A program made the translations under genes and the position numbers. This document shows, piece after piece, positions 53,585-64,000 of a stretch of 64,000 bases of DNA. The notes beneath the pieces were generated by a model, which worked only from the letters and a program-made list of their open reading frames with translations, did not search any database and had not been told where the DNA came from. Numbering within the stretch: position 1 is the first letter of the stretch; each line of letters starts with the position of its first letter. This DNA comes from Ophioceras dolichostomum (taxonomy: Eukaryota > Ascomycota > Sordariomycetes > Magnaporthales > Ophioceraceae), in assembly GCA_003049485.1 (NCBI GenBank), contig PYST01000003.1, positions 1-64,000 on the forward strand, written 5' to 3'.

Positions 53585-56500
53585 TCACCTCACCTCACAC
53601 TCCACATCAGCATCATGTCCATCCTCGTAATCAACAATCCGTATCCTCTCCCTACTCCTCTTCCCCCTCACCGCTCCCACCGGCGCCATCAAGGAAGTAG
53701 CCGCACTCCTACTCTTCTCTCTAGCCTTCCCCTTCCCCTTATCCACCGTTGATGCCGCCCTAACCGTGCTACTCCCATCATCCTCCTCCTCATCCGCATC
53801 CGCTTCCGCAGCCTTCTCTTCTCCTTCCCGATTCCGACCTCCCCAACTACCGTTGCCGTTGGAAGAAGAAGAAGCAGCCCCGAAAGTACTAGCCCTCTGC
53901 TTCCGCCCCACCGCAACCGCAGAAGCGCGCTTCCTCGCCTTCGCCTCCTTGCGCAGCCGCACCGCGGCAGCCACGTCGATCTTCTCCGTGCGTTCTTCCT
54001 CGATGACGTCGTCACCGGCTGCTACTCTCGGAGAGGCGGCAGCAGCAGGGGCAGTGAACAGAGGCGGGCTGAGCGGCATGCGACCTCGGCCACCACCGCC
54101 GCGACTGGCAGCGCCGAACGTCCCAGTCGCGGATGCGGAGAGCCGCTTCGAACCACCACCACCACCACCACTAGCTCCGCCGCGGCGTTGGAGCTGACTG
54201 GGCTGGCTGTGGCTGTGGCGGCGACGTTGCGGGGAGGATAGGATCAGTGACGAGGACGACGCCGGTCGTGTCGGGGAACATGATGATGTGACGTTAGCAT
54301 TGTGGATATAGTCCTTGCCCGTCGGTGGGCCGAGCCCATGGTTGTTGAAGGCGAAGTTGCCGCCGCCGCCGCCGCCCTGTTCGACAGACGAGACGGAGCC
54401 GCCGTGGCTGCTGTCCACGACATACCGCCTATGCCTACTCCTCCCGCGAACCGGTGAGCGGTGCGTGCTGCGCCCTCGCACGACTATCGTGAAGGACGAG
54501 ACGGACTGAGGGCTCTGCGGCGGGCTCGGGGGGTGTTGTTGTTGATGATGGAGATGGATGTTGACCGGGCTCTGCGGAGCCGGGGTGGTGGGTGAGCTCA
54601 TCCGGCGAGGTTGGCTGGCGAAGTGGCGTGGAGGCCGGAGGACGGTAGGGGCGGGCGCGGCGGCGCCGAAGAAGTCGAACGAATCGGCCAGGCCGGGGAG
54701 GCCCGGGAAGCTGAAACCGTCGTCGCGGAAGAGGAGCGCCTCCTCGCCCTCGCCGCGCGGGTGGCGCGGGTTCGGGTTCGTGAAGGAGTCGGCGTCGTCG
54801 TCCGAGGAGATGTAGTCGTCGATGTTGAAGCCGCCGCTGGCGCCCCCCAATGACATAGGGGGTGGTGTCACCGCGCGTTGTTGTTGGTGGTGGGCAGCCG
54901 CCGGGGAGTCGGGGCCGTCGAGCCTCGTCGGTAAGGACATCAACCTGCCTGCTGCTGTGGTGTTGCTACCTCCTACGTAGATGGACCCCCTACTCGAGGG
55001 CGGCGGGAAAGGTAGCGAAGTGGACGAGAACGTGAGGCTCTTGGTCGCGAAGCTGAGGTCTACAGATGTGTTGGCCGTGTGAGTATGGCGCGACTGCGGA
55101 CGGGCCCCGTTACTGCCGAACGGGTTGGAGCTCTGCGACGACGTGGTGGGCGTCGTCGATGTGAGAGACCAGTTGCGCAGGCTGCTCGTTCGCTCTGGGA
55201 TATGCTCATAGATCTCCTCCAGGTAGCCGGGCCTGGGGAAGACCAGGCTGCGGCTTCGGGAGTAGCTGGTGCTGGGCCGCTGGTCCCATGCTGATGTGTA
55301 CGACTCTCGGTTGGGGTCGAAGGTGTTGGCGACGCCGACGCTGCTGCTCCTCCTATTATTGGGCATATGCGACGAGTTCGTGACTGAGAAAAACACCGAG
55401 ATATGGCGTGTTAGCTCCCACTTGTTCCAGTTTGATTGATGTCTTGAGCAATGAAAGAAAGCAAAAGGGACGAACAGAGGGCAGATCTTCGCGATGAAAT
55501 CAGAGAGCAAAGCAAGCAATTTTTAAAATGAAAGCATCGCGAGACTGCAACGAAAACTGAAATAGATAGAAAAGACAATAATAGAACGGCAAACTGACAA
55601 GGCGACGGCACCGACTCTGCGCCCCTCGCGTCGGCAAATCCACCTGGACCGCCCCTACTCCCAGCAGCCGCTGGCTCCGGATGATCTCTTGGTCTTCTGT
55701 CCTGGCATCTCTCTTGGGCTTGGTCTCTAGACGGTACATAGAACGGAAGCGGCATCGCCTCGTCGGTCGTCGTCGATGCGGCGGGGGCGGAGCCTGGCAA
55801 ACAACCATGTAGAGTGTGCCTCCTGGCCGAGGGACGCTTGCCGGCCACGGTGGGTGCACGGGTGGTTGTATCATCACTAATAAATGCAGAACTGGATGGT
55901 ACTGGTGGCACTGGTGGCACTGACCCTCGATTGGAGCTCGGCGACGGCCCGCTGGTGCTACCAAGTCGGGGACTGGTCGGTTGGTAGGTTCGTAGGGGCA
56001 GACCTCCACCTCTAGAAGGGGTCGGATCCTGTGAGCTCGAGGCGTTCGTCGATGGCATGGCTACGGCCACAGACAGCCTGGACTTCTTCGAGGGCGATGA
56101 GTCCACCAACGTCGACACGTCTTCTCGCCTTGATGGCACGTAGTGGCGTGGCATCGGCAGGGGGTCGCGGACGGTTCTAGGGGTGGACGAGTTGGGCTCC
56201 CAGCTGGTCGCGGGCCTCTCGGGGACGGAGGCATCGGGTACTGGGCTCGTGCTGTAATAGCCCTTCGATTCGGCCTGGGTCAGGACGCTCCGGCTCGCGT
56301 CGAGCGGACGCATCTTGGCGGATGTGTTGCTCACAACTCCCGAGGAGGCGGTGGAGCCGGTAGGGACATACGTAGTCAGGGGTGAACGGGGCCCAGGCGA
56401 ATGTGACGGCGTTTTTGTTTTAGCTGACGTCGGTGCCGCGGTCGGTGATAGATGGCCCTCTAGACGCGCAGCGCCTTTCGGCACGGCGACTCTCGGGAGG

Positions 56501-57681
56501 GTCTTGTATGTGATGATGGTCTTCGTCTCCAGAGAAGGAGCAGGAGCAGAAGTCGCAGTAGTAGCAGCAGTTGCACCAGTGAGAGCTGACCCGGGAGAAG
56601 ACGTCGTAGATGTGGTCCTTGGAGGGAAGAGGTGGGCAGCCGAGGAGTTGAGCGTCTTAGTCCGTAGACCAGCAGGAACCATGGTGTTGCTGTTCAGAGG
56701 ACTTTGCGCTGTGACAGTATTCATCGCCAGGTTGGGCGACACCATCAATGAGACCTCTCTGTTCGGCAGTGGCCTTCCGCCTTTGGGAGTGGACTGGTAG
56801 AATGTCTGGACATGGACCGAGTCCAGATTGAAGCTGTTCACAGCCAGATTTCTGTCAGCGACATCCTCGCCGTATTCCCTCACACCCGCCGCTTGCACGC
56901 GGGCGCGGAAGTCTGAGTGGGATATTTCCGATTGTGCGTCCAGAAGGTCGACAGATCTGCAGCTGTCGCTGAGCACCGAATTGGTGCGCTGATGGCGAGG
57001 GAGGCTGCGGAGGGGCGAGGGCGAAGCAGTGATCGCGGTTGTGGGTCGAGTAGCCGGGGCTGGTTGTGGTGGTGGGAACACCTGCTCGAAACCAGCGCCG
57101 TACTGCGCAAACTCAGGGGTTTGATTCTTCGGGGGCGGCGCAGGAGCAGGTGCCGGTGCAGGCGCAGGAACTGTCAGAGCAGGCACTGGCGGCGCATCCT
57201 CAGGAGCCTGTTTCAATGGAGATCCCCGAAGTGAGTGCCGAAGCGAGCTCCGCCGTTTGCCGAGCCCCTTAGCCCATGACGAGGCCGAAGGTGCCGCCTG
57301 GTTCCCTATAGGAGCAGTCTTTGGTCTCTCGACACTTTGCTCCCCCCGGAAGCGTGGGACGGCCGGTGCTGGGGCGGACAAGTCCGCGTTCACTTCCGCG
57401 GACAGCTCCGCCAGGTCAAGCCTGGAGGATCTTGCAAGGTGCGCCAACACGTTGGGTCCATTGCCCGCGACAGGATAATCCCCTGAAACCGGAACGGCTC
57501 ACATTAGTCAACAGTGTTTCGCATAACCGAAATCGTGTATTGTTGGAAAAAAGAAGAATATGAGCATACCTCTAACTGGCGGCGCCGATGCAACTGTGGC
57601 TTCATATGCTTGGCCCTTCAGCCCGCGACTGAACAGCTTGCTAGACGAGGCTTTTCTCGAGAACAAACCCAGAAAGCCCAT
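53585..57681 (-). CDS. Large Ser/Pro-rich fungal protein of unknown function (one gene, three exons)
   Basis: Exon 1 57681-57570, exon 2 57482 to 55599 (preferred), exon 3 55383-53585; about 1264 residues. Intron 1 has GTATGC/TCAG. Intron 2 has a very strong 3' end (GCTAAC branch, TTTTTCTCAG) joining in phase 1. Its donor is uncertain: GTCAGT at 55598 or GTAGGG at 55658 both fit, the latter giving 1244 residues. The N-terminus (MGFLGLFSRKASSSKLFSRG, YEATVASAPPVRGDYPVAGN) and the block SVDLLDAQSEISHSDFRARV then QAAGVREYGEDVADRN belong, from memory, to the same fungal protein as SSNPFGSNGARPQSRHT, FNIDDYISSDDD, HPRGEGEEALLF and KIDVAAAVRLRKEAKARKRA in exon 3. This is why I merge the two frames. 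Most of the chain is predicted disordered. If the merge is wrong, exon 3 could start at ATG 55366. Confidence 0.7.
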
Positions 57682-60600
57682 GATAGCGGGATGGCGGGAG
57701 CCAGAGGCCTGCCATAGGCTGGAGGTCGGGGAATCTCTGCAATGGAAGGAGACGAGACGTGCTTCTTCTCGGGAGCACGGGGGCGGCGGTGGAGGTGGCG
57801 GCGGCGTGAGTCGGCCAACCAGGTGAGTGAGGGGCCTGTCGACGTGCTCCAGACTTCAAGTGAAGAGAAGTAGAAGAGCTCTTACACAGACTCCAATTAC
57901 GCTTACAGCTGGGCCAACAACACCAAGAACAAGAATCCAAACCAAACAAAAAGAAAAGCTCACACAGACGAAAATGCAAACAAAGATAGGACAAACCCAG
58001 AGGATAAAAGTCGGTCGAAAGAAAGGAAGTCGACTAGTGATAATATCGCATGAAACAACGGGGGAGGGGGCGTAAGAAGTGTGGGAGCAGAAAAAAGAAA
58101 CTTGAAGGGGCGTCGAGTGAGGTGAGAGGAGGGAAATAGAACAAGAGGATCAGAGCAGTTGCGTCTCTGCTCCGTCTAGCCTGTCCGCCCGTGTCTACAT
58201 GCAGCCCATCTGCAGGTACATAGTGTCTCGTACTTCTGTACTCCTTGGGTTCCTCCTCCTTTGTGCCCTCGTCCCTGACAGTCGTCCCAGCTAGGTAGGT
58301 AGTGAGTTGCAGCTGCGTGTGTGACTTGTCTTACATAGTACGTGCATGTTATTCTGCTCCTCTTCTCGGCCGCTCAGCTCTCCCGCGCTAGCAAGGATGT
58401 GTGGGAGGAAGAAAAAAACAGGAAGAAATACCACACCCAAAAAATCGAAACACCCACGCGCAAAGAACAGAGAGACAGGCAAACGCCACTCAGCGCGCCG
58501 TCCCGTTTGCCTGTCTCTTGGGCCTGATCCTTGATGACGCAAGAAAATGAACGCAAAGAAGTCTGTCTCACTGATGCGAGGATTCGGGAGAATGAATGAA
58601 CTAATGTGGTGCAACCGTCAAACAGAACACATAAAAGGAGTTGTAAGGGGCTGCTTGCCCGCCCATTCGACAAGCGAATGACCTCAGCACCAGACGACAA
58701 ACCTGCCCACTCTTTCGTCCCCTGGGCAAACTCCATACCTACTGCAACTTGCAAACAGAATACTCAACTCCATACACCGTCGTGACCACACTGTACAAAC
58801 GGACTCACACCCGGACCCCTCCAACAGTTCTTCCCTAACTAAGTACATAGTGGTGGCGGTGCCTCACATGGAGCTCATGGACGGGAGACCGAGACTCGTG
58901 AAGGAAAAAAAATGTGGGCGGGGACGGCAGAAGAGGCCGGGCGGGACGATGGGTGGGCAGGCGGGCTGAGAGGAATGAGGCACTTGCATCAACACAAATC
59001 ACACCCCAAGACAAAAACAAGACACAGCAGTGGTCCTTGGCCAATGGCGACCAATCACCGGCGTACCAAGTCTTCGGCTCAGGTCCGCGGGATGTTCAAA
59101 GTGTATGCGGGTAAAAATGCTGAAAAGCGGCCTGATAGGCAAAGTGAGCTGGACCCTGGAAAACTCCCAGCCGAGCGAGGGACACCCCCCGGTTTCGAGA
59201 TTTCAATATTTACCGTGGATCGAATGCAGTGGTCAAAAAGGGGAATTCCTCGCAAAATATGATAAGGGTGCGAGCACAAAGGGTCCGGCTGTTGCACGAT
59301 AGACGACGTTGGAGAGAGCTATCCATTCTAGCCAGGAACCGGTGGTTGGTGCGGAATCGTCGCTAACTCGTAGCTCGCAGGACCGTGCCCAACAAAACTC
59401 TACAGTACTCGTTGTAGGTCTGGTGTTGAACTGGATGTGACGAAGAAACAAGATCTTGAGATAGTCGGAACTCGGAGCATAAAATCGCGCTACCACTACC
59501 CTATCACACATTTTATTGGCACCTCCGGCACACACTGGCGGTGATTGGACTCCAGCACTGTCCACACCGGACAACTTCCACGATTTCACCCCTGCTCGTG
59601 ATCCCCCTGCAAACCTTGACGCAATTCATCCTCTCCAATACGACCATGGCACGGTAGATTCCTTGCGTGGGGTGTTCAACGTGAGAATGAAGCAAGGGTC
59701 TTCAAATCGTGTCTTCATTGTATGTACTTACATATTCTTGTTTCGCGGGAGAGCATTGAGGGAGGAAAGCGAATTGACGAAGAAGAAATCGAAGAAGAAG
59801 AAGGAAGGAAGCAAGAAGAACTGCCAGCTGAAGCTCCAGTCCCCTATCATCTCATATCATTTCGGATTGTCACGAAGAGACCCACATTGCCAGATCCTCA
59901 CTTGCACGTCACTCAATATTCTGAACCCTGCAAATACTAAGAGCGTGGAGACTAGAAAATATCAGACAGGGATTGCCTTAACCTCTCTCACTCGACGTCG
60001 TCCATCATCGCCTCGAACAAGCTAACTGCCGCAGAATCTTGTAGGCTGCGCACAAGCCGTCTGTCTTCCCAGAAAAAAAGAATCCTCCTTCTGAACAAAT
60101 GATCGGACTCTGCAGAACCAAACTTCTCGAAAGAGGGGAAGGCATGGTCAATGCGCTAACAATACATGCGGAAGGGGACTGGGCTCACAGCACAGCAGCC
60201 CAGCCGTGTGACAGCTCATCACTGTCGGCCGTCGATCCTCCACTTCCAGTCGTCTTGCCAAACAACGAACAGGCATGGCACGCCTGGTAGCCCAAATCGG
60301 AGTTAGAAGAGAGGAATCCTCGGATGGTAGAAGCCGGATGGCTTGGTAGCATCCATCGACTGCACTCCGCAAAAAGCAACTCTATGTACATACATCCTGC
60401 CCATCATTATTCAGTCAGTCAGTCATCATCATCATGACTATTGATGGCACTGGGAGGAAGATAAGGACCAACATATTAGACCATATTTCCCTTGGCTTCT
60501 TTCCGCTCAGCTTCTCACCATCACCATCACCAGCCAGCCCTCAAGGCCACTAGCGGCGACGCTACCACGACAAAGCAGTTCCTGACACCAGGATAAGTCA

Positions 60601-62102
60601 GCTACCCTTGTACATCCGTAAAACCTCTTGGTCCCTCCCTCCCTGCCTTGCCCGGCTGGATTGATTGACCCGCAGTCTGGGCAATTTCTAGCCGCCAACT
60701 CTATCTCTCACAACATCCATCCCATCATGGACCCGGGAAACGGACAGGAAAGGAAGCAGCAGCCGGTGGCAAGGAAGGGGGAAACCGGAAATTCTGCCAG
60801 GTACCCGTGTGGCACCCCGGCCAAAAACCCCCCCGTCCAATAAAATGAGTAACAAAGCCACCACAAGTTGATGCCGCAGATTTTTCAAGTCATCTCAACT
60901 GCCCGTCGACTCCTGCGCTATTCGTAGGGTACCTGACGCCGTCTCTCCCGTCCTCTCTTCCTCTTCTTCCTCAGCGATGTCCCCATCGCCACCACGTGGG
61001 GCTAGTCGATTAAAAAAATAAAATAAAAAAAGTTGACTCGATCAAAGCGAACAAATCGAGGCTATCTGGCACTAGTGTGAGCGGCGATCTAGACTCTGGT
61101 CTTCAGTACTAGCTTGTGGAGGATGAAGAGTTTTGTCAAACGTCCGTTGGCAGAGTCGTTTGCACAATGCACGCGCTGATGCCTTCCTTCCTTCCGTCCC
61201 TTTCCTTTCCGTCTGTTGCGCCCGTTCCGTTCTACAGCTGTCCGCACGGACTTACCGCTCGGTCGGAGACGCGTCCTGGCTGGGTTCGTCCTGTGTTTAC
61301 ACACGCCCGATGCAGTATTGGGATAGGATCAACACAAGCTCGGACTTCCTTGCATATTCTCACATCTAGTCCTTACGAGTGTAAGTGTGAGTGCGATCCG
61401 GGGTCCCATGTCCCTTCCGAAGACTTGCGGTTGGTCGGAGCGAGGTCATCGAGATCGAGCTGCGCTGCGCTTTCTTGTCTCGGGTTTCCCCCTTACTTTT
61501 TTTCTTCCAAGACGACCTTGCCGGCCGTAAGTTACTGATGCAATGAAGAAGGAGCGGCCAGGTGGTTGGTAGCTCGTCCCTGCACGAGGTGCATCTATCA
61601 GCGAACAAAGGCCATTGCCTCGCGCGTTTTAGACCTCACCCTTCGGCCCAGGAGGGCTCTTGCTCCCAAATCTGAGAAGGTATTGCTGTGAGGGAGTCCT
61701 TCCATAACAGTAGAACACATGGATATCGTACGATATTAACCTCCGGAGGAAACATCTCGAGATAGCACCTTCCTTCATGAATGATGTCATTATCCCTCAC
61801 TCAAGTCAGTCTTCTGAGAGCGGATTTGTCGAGTGATGGAGATGGGAGCTTTCGTATCCCACGTTGAACCGGTCACTCAGACCAAGCATCTCTTTGTTGA
61901 TTAAGGGCTTCTTTCCTGCAAACCTGAATACGACTACCAGAATATTCTGCATCATCAATATCAAACCGGGAGCCTCGCAATCGAGCCTCCTCGATTCAAC
62001 ACCTCCACTACACGTCTCTTGGCACTGTGACTGCGTCTCCTTCCACTGAGCTCGCTCCCTCGGACTACTACTACTCGATCCTCATTCCAAATACCCCACG
62101 AC
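57682..62102. other. Intergenic between divergent genes
   Basis: About 4.4 kb between the start of the 53585-57681 gene and the start of the 62103 gene. Short ORFs only, none with a recognisable domain. Contains pyrimidine-rich stretches and a short CAT repeat near 60424-60436. Confidence 0.5.
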
Positions 62103-62913
62103 ATGGACGCCAGCAAGGACACTGCCAAGGACAATGACAATGACGCCGGCAAGGACATCAGTAAGTCGGGCACCGGATTCAGGGTCTTCTACCCAGAAAC
62201 CTACTCGTACAACCCGCCGCCCGAAATGAAACCCGCGGACGACGCCGCCGAGAGGCCCAAGCAGAAGCAGCCAGCAAATGGCACTGGACCCGTCATGCCG
62301 GACTCCCTCGCCGAGGCCCTCGCCGAAGCCCTCTCTGATCCGGCCCTCACCGCTCCCAGCCCCAGCAGTGGCCGTGACAGCGACCACACTGTCAGGGGCG
62401 GCCCCGGCGGCGGCGTCGGACCCGGCAGCCGCCACGAGCCGGAGGATTCCGGTTCCTCTCCACCTCCCGCGCTGAAAAAGGACCTCTTCTACGCCAGCGG
62501 CAAGCCGGACCGCGACATCGCGCCGCAGAAGGGCCCATACGACGAGAACCCGCACTGGGACGTCGATTTCCGCACCATGTTCCCCGGCGACACCCCGCCC
62601 ACGGAAGGGATCTTCGCCCGTCGTCGCCGCTCGAGCATGCTGGAGCAGGCCCGGGCCATGCCGACTTTCGTCGACGAAGACGACGACGATATGGAGCCGA
62701 ATATGCGTAAGTGCCAGGATATCTCTCGTTGTGATACTGCCGGCTGGCTGGCGTGATGATATATGTACGAACTAGAAAGCCCTTTCTGATCTTATCCCCA
62801 TTCCATCAAAAGGGACTCACATGGAACCCCGACGCAAATCGGTCGGTGTAGCCGTCAATACTTTCCCTGCGGCGCCCGCTCCGTCCCCAGAGCGAACTTC
62901 CAACTACTGGTAA
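62103..62913 (+). CDS. Small protein of unknown function (two exons)
   Basis: Exons: 62103-62706 and 62813-62913; 234 residues. Donor is GTAAGT; acceptor AAAAG is weak but in phase (PNM|RTHMEPRRKS). Features: acidic/Lys-rich start; SGTGFRVFYPETYSYNPPPE near residue 22; a Gly/Pro/Ser-rich middle; then an ordered-looking part DLFYASGKPDRDIAPQKG, YDENPHWDVDFRTMFPGD and TEGIFARRRRSSMLEQAR; an acidic patch FVDEDDDDME; and a Pro/Ala-rich end finishing SPERTSNYW. No transmembrane segment or signal peptide. Arg-rich RRRRSS and RRKS could be kinase sites (inference). No family is recognised. Confidence 0.65.
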
Positions 62914-63578
62914 GTCATCGTCTCTCTTCTCCCCACGAGAGTAGATATACCAATAAGACAAGCGGCAACGCGCCAGCAAGAGAACCACAACGCTGACATG
63001 AACCCTACAAACAGAATGTCACTCTTCTGCTTCCACGAATTTGGATGGTCAGATTTGAGGAGGATTAGGGATATTGCAAAAATAAGGAAGTACCTAGAGT
63101 GAGGTAGGTCCTACCTAGATGAGGAAACACCGCCTAGCTCGTTTAGGTGGACAGAACTTGATACTGGACGAGCAGGACTGAGTTGCGGCGGAGAAGACCG
63201 CCCATCTCACCTCACATTCTCTTTCAGCACCCCGTTTGTCGTGGGAGAAGTAGATAGAGCCTCCTTGAAGACCAAGGGTGAGGTAGCATTTAGAGACCCT
63301 GAGCAGCAATGCCAAAACAGAGTATGTCCTACCTCGAAACCCCTTTTATTCCGTATGGCCCATCTCGGTAGGCTCATGAATCCATCGTGAGATGGTGACG
63401 ACGTATCCAAACCTGCTAGCCAATGTTGCCCTTTTTGTAACCCTTCTGTGGCAAGCCAGCTAGAGCCGAACTCACAAACTCTCAACCTCCCCTCCCCGCC
63501 CAGTGGCGATAAAGGTAGGGCAGTTCTGTGCAGTGACCACAGTTCCAACCTCACCTCACCTCACCTCAAAGCCCCCGC
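62914..63578. other. Intergenic between convergent genes
   Basis: 3' flanks of the 62103 gene and the UCH gene. TACCT/AGGTA motifs at 63091-63119 and an ACCTC pentamer run at 63549-63568. Confidence 0.5.
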
Positions 63579-63952
63579 TCACTCCAAAGACGGCGCAAGC
63601 GCCACGATATTAAACCGCATGTCCTCCCCTCCCCTCTCCAAGAACTTCCTCGGCCCCCAAAGCAGCGCCTTCTCGGACAAAACATCCTCGTCGTCGTCCA
63701 GCTTCCCCCTCCTGATGGGGCCCTTCCTGCGGCCGTCGAGCTCCCACAGCGTGCCGTCGTCCCCGGCCTTTACGAAGCACACGAAGTGCAGGTCCACGTC
63801 GTCGCGCGCGTCGGGCGCCGCCGTGTCGCCCCTGCTCGCCACGGACCGGTGCTGCTCGGCCAGGCCCTGGTTCGTCTCGAGGAGCTTGGCGCGGGCTTGG
63901 GGCGCGAGCGGGGTGGCGTCCTTGATGAGGTTGTCGAGGACGGAGTTCGGTG
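63579..63952 (-). CDS. Ubiquitin C-terminal hydrolase (UCH, peptidase C12), last exon, 5' part off window
   Basis: Cysteine protease that trims small adducts from the ubiquitin C-terminus. The visible exon begins at 63952 after acceptor CTCAG and encodes 123 residues plus stop. It reads PNSVLDNLIKDATPLAPQAR, then LLETNQGLAEQHRSVASRGD, then DLHFVCFV (catalytic His), LWELDGRRKGPIRRG (catalytic Asp) and FNIVALAPSLE. The catalytic Cys exon lies beyond the right edge. The order and spacing of the His and Asp motifs are as in yeast Yuh1 and UCH-L3. Confidence 0.9.
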
Positions 63953-64000
63953 CTGAGGAGTTGAGAGTTTCTTCTTCGTCAGTGGCTGTTGGCCTTTTTT

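Overview
The window looks like nuclear DNA from a filamentous ascomycete (Pezizomycotina, most likely a Sordariomycete). Reasons: genes are moderately GC-rich with a few short GT..AG introns, and some introns have CTAAC or CTGAC-like branch sites. The gene content is fungal: two Zn2Cys6 regulators, a GH10 xylanase, a Rog1-type lipase and a secreted lactonase-like propeller. Intergenic DNA carries many TACC/TACCTAGGTA short repeats. Ser/Pro/Gln-rich low-complexity protein tails are common. There is no operon structure; each gene has its own promoter. The species call is inference.

Layout. 0-6.5 kb: the 5' part of a dipeptidyl-peptidase 5 gene running off the left edge, a four-exon GH10 xylanase, and a small putatively N-myristoylated protein of unknown function. 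7-18 kb: a large single-exon DUF676/Rog1-type lipase and a four-exon RING-IBR-RING (RBR) ubiquitin ligase with a very long low-complexity tail. 18-34 kb: about 15.7 kb containing only one convincing gene, a Zn2Cys6 regulator at 24.1-26.7 kb. 33.8-38.6 kb: a secreted seven-bladed propeller (lactonase-like) gene and a small two-exon unknown gene. 39.1-42.6 kb: a fragment of a sugar-transporter C-terminus, an intact 843-residue orphan ORF, and a broken patatin-like phospholipase remnant. 46.2-49.5 kb: a second Zn2Cys6 regulator with five exons. 50.2-57.7 kb: two Ser/Pro-rich conserved fungal proteins of unknown function; the second is one gene made of what looks like two separate ORFs. 62-64 kb: a small two-exon unknown gene and the 3' exon of a ubiquitin C-terminal hydrolase (UCH) running off the right edge.

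How the genes relate. No biosynthetic or defence cluster is evident. The xylanase, DPP5 and lactonase-like protein suggest a plant-matter-degrading life style. The RBR ligase and UCH are opposite-acting ubiquitin enzymes but lie 45 kb apart with no sign of linkage. The most unusual block is the orphan 843-residue gene between two decayed gene remnants, which looks like a rearranged or accessory segment. Exon boundaries were worked out by hand from splice consensus, reading phase and protein family fit, and have not been checked against transcripts.
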